64,000 nucleotides of DNA from Lachnospiraceae bacterium (GTDB taxonomy: Bacteria > Bacillota > Clostridia > Lachnospirales > Lachnospiraceae), in the NCBI GenBank assembly GCA_017526745.1, contig JAFXQX010000029.1, forward strand, positions 124,001-188,000. Reading direction: 5' to 3'. The translations under genes were made by a program, and so were the position numbers. A model generated the notes under the pieces. It saw nothing but the letters and a program-made list of their open reading frames with translations. It made no database searches and had not been told where the DNA came from. This document shows, piece by piece, positions 46,099-54,781 of this stretch. Position 1 is the first letter of the stretch, and each line of letters begins with the position of its first letter.

Positions 46099-48237
46099 AT
46101 GGGAAGTAAGCTAAGAACAGTTGAACTGCTTTCGCCGGCAGGGGATATGGATTGTTTTCTGGCCGCACTGTGTGCAGGCGCGGATGCGGTATACCTGGGC
46201 CTTAACAGGTTTTCCGCAAGGGCATCTGCTGCAAACTTTTCCGAAGACGAACTGATCCGTGCGCTGGACATGGCTCATCTTCGCGGTGTTAAGGTATATC
46301 TGACCGTAAACACGCTGTTTAAGGACAGCGAGATGTGTGATCTTTATGATCTTTTGTACAGACCGTATATCAACGGACTTGATGCAGTCATCGTTCAGGA
46401 TATCGGCGTTATGAAGATGATAAAGACAATGTTTCCGGACCTTTCGCTTCATGCGAGCACGCAGGCTGCCGTTACTGCAACCGAAGGAGTGAGGCTCTTA
46501 CAGGATCTGGGGGTTAAAAGGGTGGTCCCGGCCAGGGAGCTGTCGCTTGCCGAGATAAAAAAGATCATAGCAGATACAGGTATGAGTATTGAGTGCTTTA
46601 TTCACGGAAGCCTCTGCTATTCATATTCGGGTAAATGCCTCATGTCATCATTTATCGGAGGCAGGAGCGGTAACCGCGGCAGATGTGCCCAACCGTGCCG
46701 CCTCAGATATGATGATTCCTATCTGTTGAGCCTTAAGGATCTGTGCGTGATAGACATCATTCCGGAACTGATCGGAGCGGGCATCGCTTCTTTTAAGATC
46801 GAAGGCCGGATGAAGAGTGCTGGATATGTTTACGGTACAACATCTGTCTACAGGAAATATATAGATATGTATTATGAAGGCGGGTATTCTGTCGATCCTG
46901 CGGACAGGAAGCGGCTGATCTCTTATTATACCAGGGGCGGAAGCTGCGACGGTTATTATCACCGGCATAACGGAAAGGATATGATAACATACGGATCCCC
47001 ATCCTACAGTACGGATGATACGGGATTTGACAAAGCTCTGACATCTTCCCTCAAGATCCCGGTCAACATCTCATGTTCCATAAACCGCGGCAGGAGTATC
47101 AGTGTACGGGTATATAACGATGATGCTTCTGTTACTGCCGATACCGGCATAATATGTGAAGATGCCGTAAGCCATTCCCTGTCGGCGGATGATGTCGCCA
47201 CCCAGTTGAAAAAGAGCGGAAACAGCGCTTTTTTGGTTGTAGATACGGATGTAAATGTTGAGGACGGCCTGTTCCTTACCAAGAAAGACATGAACAGCAT
47301 CAGGAGAACGGGCCTTGAGAAGTTTTCGGAAACACTTCTCGAAGATCACAGGAAAGAGCTGCCGTATGCCCCTCCTTCCATCACTGACAGCACTGCAGGA
47401 CCTGATGAGAATTTAAATGTTTCCCGAAAGATCCATGTGTCAGTAAGTACTTTTGAACAACTGCTTGCTGCTCTGGAGTCGGAATGTGATGCCGTGATCA
47501 TACCGACCTATATGCTTGACAGTGTATGCGCCGGCGCAGTTGACCTTTCGGCCAAAGACATATATATCAGACTTCCCGTTGTGATAAGGGATGACAAAAG
47601 GATGAACTCCTCCGGTAAGGTTAAGGATATCATCCAAAACAGCTTAAGAACACTTGATATAAAGGGAGCATATATTTCAAACCTTGAATCGATCCTTATC
47701 TTAAAGGACATCGGATTTAGCGGCAGGATCATAGGAGATCAGTTTCTCTATGCTTTTAACAGGCAGGCGCATGATGTGCTGGCCTCCTATGGCGTAACAA
47801 CTACGGTCCCTGTTGAACTTAATGAATGGGAGCTTAAGCACAGGAACATTAAGGGCGAAGATCTTATCGTCTACGGGAGGATCCCGCTGATGGTAAGTGC
47901 AAACTGCGTATATAACAGCAAGTACGGATGTGACAGGACAAAAGGCCACAGTATGTACTTATCCGACAGGAAATCAATGAAGCCGTATGTTCACTGCATA
48001 TGTGATGAATGTACCAACATAATCTATAACAGTACCAGAACATGTATAACCGATGAGGAGTCCCTGATAAGGTCGCTTTATCCTTCATCGCTTTGTTTCA
48101 TCTTTACAGATGAGTCCCGAAAAGAGACTTCGGATCTTCTTAAAAGATACAGTGATACAAGGCATGACGGCGGATATACGGGATCAGTCCTGATCGATGA
48201 TCATACAAGGGGACATTTAAAAAGGGGTGTCGACTGA
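46099..48237 (+). CDS. U32-family peptidase / RlhA-like protein with DUF3656-type extension
   Basis: The 712-residue product begins with the U32 fold (VELLSPAGDMDCFLAAL) and holds the conserved region with HGSLCYSYSG, the Cys-rich GNRGRCAQPCR and the KIEGRMKS segment. The long C-terminal half matches DUF3656-bearing members. Several U32 proteins are now known to be Fe-S-dependent RNA hydroxylases (for example RlhA for 23S rRNA), so RNA modification is at least as likely as proteolysis. No Shine-Dalgarno sequence is seen before the ATG, which follows the zapA terminator by 17 nt. ftsW follows immediately. Confidence 0.9.
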   Translation: MGSKLRTVELLSPAGDMDCFLAALCAGADAVYLGLNRFSARASAANFSEDELIRALDMAHLRGVKVYLTVNTLFKDSEMCDLYDLLYRPYINGLDAVIVQDIGVMKMIKTMFPDLSLHASTQAAVTATEGVRLLQDLGVKRVVPARELSLAEIKKIIADTGMSIECFIHGSLCYSYSGKCLMSSFIGGRSGNRGRCAQPCRLRYDDSYLLSLKDLCVIDIIPELIGAGIASFKIEGRMKSAGYVYGTTSVYRKYIDMYYEGGYSVDPADRKRLISYYTRGGSCDGYYHRHNGKDMITYGSPSYSTDDTGFDKALTSSLKIPVNISCSINRGRSISVRVYNDDASVTADTGIICEDAVSHSLSADDVATQLKKSGNSAFLVVDTDVNVEDGLFLTKKDMNSIRRTGLEKFSETLLEDHRKELPYAPPSITDSTAGPDENLNVSRKIHVSVSTFEQLLAALESECDAVIIPTYMLDSVCAGAVDLSAKDIYIRLPVVIRDDKRMNSSGKVKDIIQNSLRTLDIKGAYISNLESILILKDIGFSGRIIGDQFLYAFNRQAHDVLASYGVTTTVPVELNEWELKHRNIKGEDLIVYGRIPLMVSANCVYNSKYGCDRTKGHSMYLSDRKSMKPYVHCICDECTNIIYNSTRTCITDEESLIRSLYPSSLCFIFTDESRKETSDLLKRYSDTRHDGGYTGSVLIDDHTRGHLKRGVD

Positions 48238-49608
48238 GTGGGCAGGATAATAATCGAAGTATCAAGACATGTGATCATTATCTGCATGTGCATATATACT
48301 TTTCAGTGCTTTGCCGTTTTCAGGTATTCGAATGAATATGACAGAAAAGGCATCTATATACGCCAGAATTTCTTCATGATAATGGTCCATTTCCTGGGCT
48401 TTATATCATTATATGCGCAAAACCAGGACATTAAGTATTTCAAGGCCTATCTGATACAGCAGATCGGGGTGCTTGCGATACTTATTGCATACAGACTCAT
48501 TTATCCCAGGGCAAATGCGCTCATAGTAAACAATATGTGCATGCTCATCACGATTGGACTGATCATGCTGACAAGGATATCCTACAGCAGGGCGATGAGA
48601 CAGTTTTCTATAGTTGCGGCATCCGCAGCACTCACACTGGTTGTCCCCTTTCTTATCAGCAAGGTCAGGTTTTTTGAGAAGTTCAAGTGGGCATATGTTG
48701 CTGCGGGGATCTTGTCACTTGCGGCCGTCCTTGCTTTTTCATCCGTTATAAACGGATCCAGGCTCAACATCACGATATCCAATCATACTTTCCAGCCTTC
48801 GGAATTCGTCAAGATCGTATTTGTTTTTGCGACAGCTTCCATACTTGCAAGAAAACATGATATCAAAACCGTTATGATATCTGCTGTTGTTGCCGCTGTC
48901 CATGTTCTGATACTTGTTGCGTCCAAGGACCTAGGCAGTGCGGTCATATTCTTTGTCGTGTATTTTGCGATGCTGTATGTTGCAACGGCAAATCTTCTGT
49001 ATTATCTTTCGGGATTTCTCTTTTGTTTTGCGGGATGCTTTGCCGGCTATAAACTGTTCTCACACGTCAGGGTAAGGGTGACGGCATTTCTCGATCCGTT
49101 CTCCAATATTACCGATGCAGGATATCAGATCGCCCAGAGCCTGTTTGCCATCGGGACCGGCGGCTGGCTTGGCATGGGAATAGGGCAGGGCGCACCCGGG
49201 AACATACCCGTGGTTGCGGCTGATTTCATATTTGCGGCCATTTGCGAAGAACTCGGGGTGATATTCGGTATGTGCCTGATCCTTCTGTGTTTTTCATGTT
49301 TTGTCATGTTCATGAACATTGCAATGAAGTTTGAAGATCCCTTCTTTAAGCTTGTTGCGCTGGGGCTGGCGGTATCTTACATTTTTCAGGTATTTCTTAC
49401 TGTCGGCGGAGTGGTGAAGTTCATCCCGCTTACCGGTGTAACGCTCCCCTTTGTAAGTTACGGAGGAACGAGCGTTGCGGTCACATGCCTCGTGTTTGCC
49501 ATAATACAGGGCCTTTATATTGAAAAAGGCCAGGATAACAGGAAGACGAAGGTGCCCAAGGCCGTTGATTTTAAAACAGAGAAGCTTGATATAGTAAATA
49601 TTGATTGA
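48238..49608 (+). CDS. SEDS-family peptidoglycan polymerase (FtsW/RodA/SpoVE)
   Basis: A 456-residue polytopic protein with about ten or more membrane spans and the SEDS signature near the C-terminus (PFVSYGGTS), plus the DFIFAAICEELG segment. SEDS proteins polymerise lipid II into glycan strands with a class B penicillin-binding protein, and that partner starts 1 bp downstream. GTG start directly after the U32 stop, with AAAAGGGG 10 nt upstream. Division (FtsW), elongation (RodA) or spore-specific use cannot be told from sequence. Confidence 0.93.
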   Translation: MGRIIIEVSRHVIIICMCIYTFQCFAVFRYSNEYDRKGIYIRQNFFMIMVHFLGFISLYAQNQDIKYFKAYLIQQIGVLAILIAYRLIYPRANALIVNNMCMLITIGLIMLTRISYSRAMRQFSIVAASAALTLVVPFLISKVRFFEKFKWAYVAAGILSLAAVLAFSSVINGSRLNITISNHTFQPSEFVKIVFVFATASILARKHDIKTVMISAVVAAVHVLILVASKDLGSAVIFFVVYFAMLYVATANLLYYLSGFLFCFAGCFAGYKLFSHVRVRVTAFLDPFSNITDAGYQIAQSLFAIGTGGWLGMGIGQGAPGNIPVVAADFIFAAICEELGVIFGMCLILLCFSCFVMFMNIAMKFEDPFFKLVALGLAVSYIFQVFLTVGGVVKFIPLTGVTLPFVSYGGTSVAVTCLVFAIIQGLYIEKGQDNRKTKVPKAVDFKTEKLDIVNID

Positions 49609-49609
49609 T

Positions 49610-51061
49610 ATGAGAAGCAGGACCGATAAAAAACCGAAGAAAGACAGACAAAAGATAAAGTCAAACAGGGAGATAAGCCTTATCACTTATGTTTTCCTGG
49701 CACTTTTTGTTGCACTCTTGATCTATCTGGGATATTTTACCCAGGTAACGTCAAGGACCGTCATTAACAATACATACAATAAGAGGCAGGCTCTTCTTGA
49801 ATCAAGGATCGTTCGAGGAGACATCCTCTCAAGGGAAGGAAATGTCCTTGCCACTACCAGATCCGATAATGACGGAGGATACTACCGCCTGTATCCTTAC
49901 AGGAACACTTTTGCACATGTTGTCGGCTATTCCACTCACGGAGTGCTCGGGGTGGAAGCACTTGAGAACTATACCCTCCTGTCATGTGACGGTAATATAG
50001 TAAAGAGAGTATCAAACGATCTTAAAGGGAGAAAAAATCACGGGGATAACGTCTGGACCACACTTGATACGGCAATGCAGGAAGCGGCATATGATGCGAT
50101 GGATGACAGGCGCGGTGCCGTTGTCGCTATGAACGTCAAGACCGGAGAGATACTCTGTGCCATATCCAAGCCCGACTTTGATCCAAATGATATCATGGGG
50201 CATTGGGATACATTTAATGAGGATACCGTCAATTCGCCGCTCCTTAACCGTGCATTTCTCGGCTCGTACCCGCCGGGTTCCACGTTCAAGATAGTGACGG
50301 CGCTTGAGTATCTTAAAGAGCATAACGGAAATGTTTCGGATTACGGGTTTGAATGTACCGGAAGTTTTGAATATAAGGGCAGCGTTATCAGCTGTTACAA
50401 CGAACAGGTCCACGGCTGGCTTAACTTTGATGACAGCTTTGCAAAATCATGTAATTCCAGTTTTGCGAACATATCCTCACAGCTTGATAAGGAAGAGCTT
50501 GAGAATACACTGGATTCATTGCTGTTTAACAAACCTCTTCCCCTGCCTTTCAAGCATTCGATAGGCTACTCGGACATCAGCAAAGATTCATCCACGGATG
50601 ATCTTCTACAAACAGGAATAGGGCAGGGGCGTACGCTCATCAGTCCGATACACATGCTTATGATAACGTCCGCCATAGCAAATGACGGGATACTTATGAA
50701 ACCTTATATAGTCTCGAGGATAGAAAATGCCGATAAAGGTGTGATCAGGAAGATCAGACCGAAACAGTATACCGAACTTATCGACAGTAAATATACAGAC
50801 GGCCTGAAGAAGATGATGAGGGAGGTTGTAGTAAACGGTACAGCCAAAAGAGTACTTGATACCGAAGGATACTCTATCTCCGGAAAGACCGGGTCTGCAG
50901 AATACTCGTCCGATAAATCACTGTCACACGCCTGGTTTACCGGATATGCGGAAAGAGATGAGCCCGAGATAGCAGTGACCGTTATTGTCGAAGGCGGAGG
51001 ATCGGGCGGTGCGGTTGCAGCTCCGATCGCCAAAAGAGTATTTGACGCATATTATAAGTAA
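49610..51061 (+). CDS. class B penicillin-binding protein (transpeptidase)
   Basis: Cross-links peptidoglycan outside the membrane. The 483-residue product has a basic N-terminus, one membrane anchor (about 24-45), a short pedestal domain and a transpeptidase domain with the three active-site motifs: STFK (Ser224-Lys227), SCN (280-282) and KTG (426-428). It lacks a transglycosylase domain, which fits pairing with the adjacent SEDS gene. The size is close to the compact PbpA type. I use ATG 49610 rather than TTG 49601. Confidence 0.94.
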   Translation: MRSRTDKKPKKDRQKIKSNREISLITYVFLALFVALLIYLGYFTQVTSRTVINNTYNKRQALLESRIVRGDILSREGNVLATTRSDNDGGYYRLYPYRNTFAHVVGYSTHGVLGVEALENYTLLSCDGNIVKRVSNDLKGRKNHGDNVWTTLDTAMQEAAYDAMDDRRGAVVAMNVKTGEILCAISKPDFDPNDIMGHWDTFNEDTVNSPLLNRAFLGSYPPGSTFKIVTALEYLKEHNGNVSDYGFECTGSFEYKGSVISCYNEQVHGWLNFDDSFAKSCNSSFANISSQLDKEELENTLDSLLFNKPLPLPFKHSIGYSDISKDSSTDDLLQTGIGQGRTLISPIHMLMITSAIANDGILMKPYIVSRIENADKGVIRKIRPKQYTELIDSKYTDGLKKMMREVVVNGTAKRVLDTEGYSISGKTGSAEYSSDKSLSHAWFTGYAERDEPEIAVTVIVEGGGSGGAVAAPIAKRVFDAYYK

Positions 51062-51106
51062 TGTTATTCTAAGTGGCGACATATATTGGATAATGGATGA
51101 TCGATA

Positions 51107-51544
51107 ATGATAGAAGCTGTCAGCTGCGGCGGCCTTGTTATATACAGGGGGAAGATACTGCTGCTATACAAAAACTATAATAACCGTTACGAAGGCTGGG
51201 TACTTCCGAAGGGTACCGTTGAGGAAGGTGAGAGCCATGAAGCTACGGCTCTTCGTGAAGTGAGGGAAGAATCCGGTGTCGATGCCGCGATAGTTGAGTA
51301 TATCGACAAAACCATATATTCGTTTGTGGTTCCGGAGGACACCGTATCAAAAGAAGTCTACTGGTATCTGATGAGATCGCAAAGCTATGATTCCAAGCCT
51401 CAGGTAGAAGAGTATTTCAGGGACAGCGGATATTACAAATACCATGAAGCATACCACCTTTTGAAGTTTGAGAATGAAAGAGCGATACTTGAAAAGGGAT
51501 ACAACATGTACAGACGTCTTAAAAGACAGCAGAAATGGGATTAA
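51107..51544 (+). CDS. Nudix hydrolase
   Basis: The 145-residue product carries a complete Nudix box, GTVEEGE followed after seven residues by REVREESGV, so it should hydrolyse a nucleoside-diphosphate-linked substrate. The short N-terminus (SCGGLVIY) and LPKGTVE resemble diadenosine tetraphosphatase/MutT-like members. The substrate cannot be assigned. It follows the penicillin-binding protein gene by 45 bp and ends at a bidirectional terminator shared with a convergent gene. Confidence 0.88.
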   Translation: MIEAVSCGGLVIYRGKILLLYKNYNNRYEGWVLPKGTVEEGESHEATALREVREESGVDAAIVEYIDKTIYSFVVPEDTVSKEVYWYLMRSQSYDSKPQVEEYFRDSGYYKYHEAYHLLKFENERAILEKGYNMYRRLKRQQKWD

Positions 51545-51574
51545 AAAAGCTTTGGCCCCTAGACCAAAGCTTTT
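51545..51574. terminator. bidirectional terminator overlapping the end of the convergent HD-GYP gene
   Basis: AAAAGCTTTGG (51545-51555) pairs with CCAAAGCTTTT (51564-51574). The minus-strand stop codon at 51559-51561 lies in the loop, so the last codons of that gene form one arm of the hairpin. Confidence 0.85.
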
Positions 51575-52620
51575 ATTGACAGATTCTTCTGAACCGCCAG
51601 ATCTATGTATTTACCGTCTTCGGTCCGGACCATCGGACGCGAATACTTCTGTTTGTTGATCAGAACGACCACGCATACCGTTCCGTCATTAAGCATTACT
51701 TCCTTTCCGATGTATTCTTCAACCATTCTCTCGAGGAAAGTCATATACACACCGGTATCATACTTGCCGTATCCGTCCTTTTCAAATATCTCAATGACAG
51801 CGAAAGGACACAGGGGAGCACGGTAAGATCGGTAACTGGTCATGGCCTCATAACTGTCAAGGATCGCTATCATTTTCGCGAAGGGAACTATCTTGTCATC
51901 GGTAAGCCCCTGCGGATAACCGGACCCGTCGATCCTCTCGTGATGCATATATGCGGCAAGCTTGATACGTTCATCGATATTAAAGGGCTGGAGCATCTGA
52001 TAACCGAGAGCGGTATGGGATTTGATCAGATCAAATTCCTCATTGGTAAGCCTTCCCTGTTTTAACAGGATCTCCAGGGGTATCATGAACTTACCGATAT
52101 CATAATAAAACCCGCACAGTACAAATGCCTTGGAATCTATCTCGTTAAGCCTGAACCATTTACTCGTGTAATTACATAGAAGAGAAACATTTATGGAATG
52201 TGTAAAGAGAAAATCAGCCTCTGCGGTCTCAAGCACCGCAAGCATATCAAGGATCGTAATTTTTGAATGCTTGAAAGGAGATGTGATATCTTCGATGATC
52301 TCAAACAGTCTGTCTGAGTCGATAGGAGTCTTGGTGTTCAGGAAATCCTCGATAAGACGCTTGAGCTCAAAGAAATTCTTCGAATACAGTTCATAGAACT
52401 GCTTGAAAGTACGGCTTACCCTGATCTTCTCGAAATATGTGGTCTTATCGTCTTCGGGTTCCTTGATATTGATACATGTTATCTTGGAAATATTAAGCTT
52501 CTGGATCAGAAACTTATCAAGAGTTGTATTCTTTTTTACAATTACATTGCCCCTGTGATCAAGAACATCTTCAGCTGCAACATCTCCGGGAATCAGCCCG
52601 ATAACCGCTTTAAGTTCCAT
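51559..52620 (-). CDS. HD-GYP-domain protein with a substituted HD dyad (YD)
   Basis: The 353-residue product has an N-terminal region of about 110 residues resembling the segment that precedes many HD-GYP domains, then a near-complete HD-GYP domain: His141, His202, HH at 226-227, GSGYP at 232-236 and Asp255. The metal-binding HD dyad reads Tyr173-Asp174, so one metal ligand is missing and phosphodiesterase activity may be reduced or lost. It could act as a c-di-GMP sensor. A consensus promoter and GAGGGG site precede the ATG. Confidence 0.88.
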   Translation of the reverse strand: MELKAVIGLIPGDVAAEDVLDHRGNVIVKKNTTLDKFLIQKLNISKITCINIKEPEDDKTTYFEKIRVSRTFKQFYELYSKNFFELKRLIEDFLNTKTPIDSDRLFEIIEDITSPFKHSKITILDMLAVLETAEADFLFTHSINVSLLCNYTSKWFRLNEIDSKAFVLCGFYYDIGKFMIPLEILLKQGRLTNEEFDLIKSHTALGYQMLQPFNIDERIKLAAYMHHERIDGSGYPQGLTDDKIVPFAKMIAILDSYEAMTSYRSYRAPLCPFAVIEIFEKDGYGKYDTGVYMTFLERMVEEYIGKEVMLNDGTVCVVVLINKQKYSRPMVRTEDGKYIDLAVQKNLSIKALV

Positions 52621-52644
52621 GATTTACATACCCCTCTGATAGTT

Positions 52645-52673
52645 AGTATAAAAATCACAATATATATTGTCAA
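52645..52673 (-). promoter_or_regulatory. near-consensus promoter of the HD-GYP-like gene
   Basis: On the minus strand a perfect TTGACA (52668-52673) and TATACT (52645-52650) are separated by 17 nt. Confidence 0.82.
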
Positions 52674-52682
52674 TAATAAGGA

Positions 52683-52711
52683 TTAACTTTTTTCATGTTT
52701 TTTGTTATAAT
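52683..52711 (+). promoter_or_regulatory. probable promoter of the unknown-protein/DUF2953/gerW unit
   Basis: TTAACT (52683-52688) and TATAAT (52706-52711) are separated by 17 nt. It diverges from the HD-GYP-like promoter, with only 9 nt between the two -35 boxes. Confidence 0.6.
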
Positions 52712-52748
52712 CTAAAAAGTTTTTGTTTGAAAAATAAGGAGTATCACG

Positions 52749-53081
52749 GTGGTCAGATTTGTGGATGAGCCGTTTGTCACAGATGCGGCAGCGCGGGATC
52801 TCTCTGTGATAAAATGGAAGCTCTTGTGCGGGATCGGAATGACAAATGTTCATTTTATCACCCTAGCCGAGAACAAAAACGATATATTTGATATTTATCC
52901 GGCTGCCGTCTTCAAGCAGAAGAGATTCAGAAAGCGGGATCTTTTGATACTTGGTGTTGCTGCCGGCGGGCACGATGCCCAAGATCTTACACGGGAAATG
53001 GTACAGAACTGTCTTGACAACTGCGGCGATCTTACGGATATACGCGGATACTTCGAAAAATACGTTAAGGATCATCTTTAA
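52749..53081 (+). CDS. uncharacterised 110-residue protein
   Basis: I do not recognise this family. The product is a soluble, mixed-charge protein without a signal or membrane segment and with a basic KQKRFRKRD patch near residue 76. The GTG start is supported by AAGGAG 6 nt upstream. Its TAA shares one base with the ATG of the DUF2953 gene, so the two are coupled, and gerW follows. This suggests a role in the same process, possibly envelope or spore-related, but nothing in the sequence shows it. Confidence 0.75.
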   Translation: MVRFVDEPFVTDAAARDLSVIKWKLLCGIGMTNVHFITLAENKNDIFDIYPAAVFKQKRFRKRDLLILGVAAGGHDAQDLTREMVQNCLDNCGDLTDIRGYFEKYVKDHL

Positions 53082-53980
53082 TGGCCGCTATTGCACTTTA
53101 TGTACTGAAGATAACTGGAATAGTTCTTGCTTCATTACTAGCTTTGGTTTTGATCATCCTGGCCCTTGTCCTGTTTGTTCCCATAAGATACAGGATAAAA
53201 GCCTCGAAAAATGATCCCCGGGCCTCTTTTACTGCATCGGCTGCGGTGACATATCTTCTTCATATCATATCCGGAAAGTTCATCTATGATGAAGAAGTAA
53301 GAAAATATGTCAGGGTTTTCGGAATAAGAGTCTGGCCGAAAAAAGAAAAAGTCCACGTATCATCAGAGCAGTTTACGGCAGAACATGCTAATGATCATAC
53401 AGTAAACAATGTTGATACGGTAAGCGGATCCGCTCCCGATACTGTTACGGCGCAGGATTATACGGTCGACTGGAATGAGGATGATGCAACAGCTTCGGCC
53501 GGTGAAGACCCGGATCCTGATGACGAAGATTCTTTTGCCTGTAAGTTTGAGCGCATAGCAGATGCGATCGCCGGCAAATATAACGAATACAACGATAAAC
53601 TCGAATCCGCAAAGAAAAAAGTCCGCTACTGGGATAAGATGGTAAATGACGAAAGGAACAAAAAAGCGGCGGAACTGATATATGACAGGGTGGTCAGACT
53701 CCTTAAGAAGATCGCCCCGAAAAAGATAAAAGGGTATGTTCATTTCGGGTTTGAAGATCCGGCGCTTGTCGGACAGATTATCGCGTGGCTGTCGATATTT
53801 TATCCTGTATTACCGAGGAAGCTTTCGATCGATCCGTCATTTTCGGATCAGGATCTGTACGGACAGATTGATATAAAGGGAAATCTGGCGCTGATAAGTG
53901 TTGCAACATGTTTTTGCCGGCTGTATTTCGACAGGGACTGCCGACGGCTGTGGCGCTTATATAAAAAGCATTCGAAATAA
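53081..53980 (+). CDS. DUF2953-domain membrane protein
   Basis: The 299-residue product starts with one membrane helix (about 8-32), followed by an acidic, low-complexity middle region (about 100-155), a charged helical segment and a C-terminal DUF2953 region. Genes of this family commonly precede gerW (ytfJ) in spore-forming Clostridia, as here (17 bp). The function is unknown. Its start shares one base with the stop of the preceding gene. Confidence 0.8.
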   Translation: MAAIALYVLKITGIVLASLLALVLIILALVLFVPIRYRIKASKNDPRASFTASAAVTYLLHIISGKFIYDEEVRKYVRVFGIRVWPKKEKVHVSSEQFTAEHANDHTVNNVDTVSGSAPDTVTAQDYTVDWNEDDATASAGEDPDPDDEDSFACKFERIADAIAGKYNEYNDKLESAKKKVRYWDKMVNDERNKKAAELIYDRVVRLLKKIAPKKIKGYVHFGFEDPALVGQIIAWLSIFYPVLPRKLSIDPSFSDQDLYGQIDIKGNLALISVATCFCRLYFDRDCRRLWRLYKKHSK

Positions 53981-53997
53981 TATAACGGAGGACTGTT

Positions 53998-54393
53998 ATG
54001 GCTGAAAGTAGTTTTAATTCTGTAGTTAATTCGCTTCTTGACGGAATGGAAGGATTTCTGTCCAGTAAGACCGTGGTCGGTGAGCCCGTGAAAGTGGGCG
54101 ATACCATACTCATTCCTTTTGTGGATGTATCATTTGGAGTCGGAGCAGGGACTTTCAGGGGAGACAAGAAGGATAACGGAGCAGGAGGACTGACCGGCAA
54201 GATGACTCCGACCGCAGTTCTTGTTGTGCAGAATAATTCGACGAGAGTGGTATCGATCAAAAATCAGGATTCCCTGACCAAGATCATAGATATGGTCCCG
54301 GAGATCATGAATAAGATCACGGCCAAGAAGGAGACTACCGTTTCCGATGAAGAAGTGTTAAAAGCAACCTCAACGGGATCCGAAGATATCTGA
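53998..54393 (+). CDS. ytfJ: GerW family sporulation protein (YtfJ)
   Basis: The 131-residue product matches the GerW/YtfJ family: a short N-terminal helix with MEGFLSSKTVVGEP, then the core with GDTILIPFVDVSFGVGAG and VLVVQNNSTRVV. In Bacillus the protein is needed for normal germination. In Lachnospiraceae it is conserved even in strains not known to sporulate, so sporulation ability is not proven by it. CGGAGG precedes the ATG. A bidirectional terminator separates it from convergent rpmB. Confidence 0.9.
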   Translation: MAESSFNSVVNSLLDGMEGFLSSKTVVGEPVKVGDTILIPFVDVSFGVGAGTFRGDKKDNGAGGLTGKMTPTAVLVVQNNSTRVVSIKNQDSLTKIIDMVPEIMNKITAKKETTVSDEEVLKATSTGSEDI

Positions 54394-54398
54394 ACATA

Positions 54399-54428
54399 AA
54401 AAAAGAACCTCGAGCGAGGTTCTTTTTT
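54399..54428. terminator. bidirectional terminator between gerW and rpmB
   Basis: GAACCTCG (54405-54412) pairs with CGAGGTTC (54415-54422), flanked by an A-run on the left and six T on the right, so it can act on both strands. Confidence 0.93.
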
Positions 54429-54429
54429 A

Positions 54430-54615
54430 TTAAGCTCTTTCGACTTTATCGGACTTTAAGCATCTCGTGCACACATGAAGTGTTTTAGGAGTACCGTTTA
54501 CCATGCATTTAACACGCTTTACATTTGAATGAAAGATCCGGTTGCTCCTTCTGTGCGAGTGGCTCACGTTATTGCCGAAATGTACGCCTTTATCACAAAT
54601 ATCACATTTAGCCAT
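54430..54615 (-). CDS. rpmB: 50S ribosomal protein L28
   Basis: The 61-residue basic protein is L28. It has the zinc-ribbon cysteines CDIC near the N-terminus and CTRC near the C-terminus, so this is the zinc-binding form. AAGGAGG precedes the ATG. It is transcribed alone, diverging from asp23, as in many Firmicutes where rpmB flanks the asp23-fakA pair. Confidence 0.98.
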   Translation of the reverse strand: MAKCDICDKGVHFGNNVSHSHRRSNRIFHSNVKRVKCMVNGTPKTLHVCTRCLKSDKVERA

Positions 54616-54657
54616 GACGATTACCTCCTTGAAAATGATCTATTAAAATTGAACGGG

Positions 54658-54686
54658 ATTTTAACGCAACAACGGTATTTTATCAA
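54658..54686 (-). promoter_or_regulatory. promoter of rpmB
   Basis: On the minus strand TTGATA (54681-54686) and TAAAAT (54658-54663) are separated by 17 nt. Confidence 0.7.
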
Positions 54687-54699
54687 ATGTTAATATTCA

Positions 54700-54728
54700 T
54701 TGCAAGTAAAAGTTTTTATGTGTATAAT
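54700..54728 (+). promoter_or_regulatory. promoter of the asp23-fakA-recG unit
   Basis: TTGCAA (54700-54705) and TATAAT (54723-54728) are separated by 17 nt. It diverges from the rpmB promoter. Confidence 0.78.
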
Positions 54729-54781
54729 ATACCTGCTTTTGTTTTGGGAATGACCTTTAACGTCATAAAGGAGGATTCACT

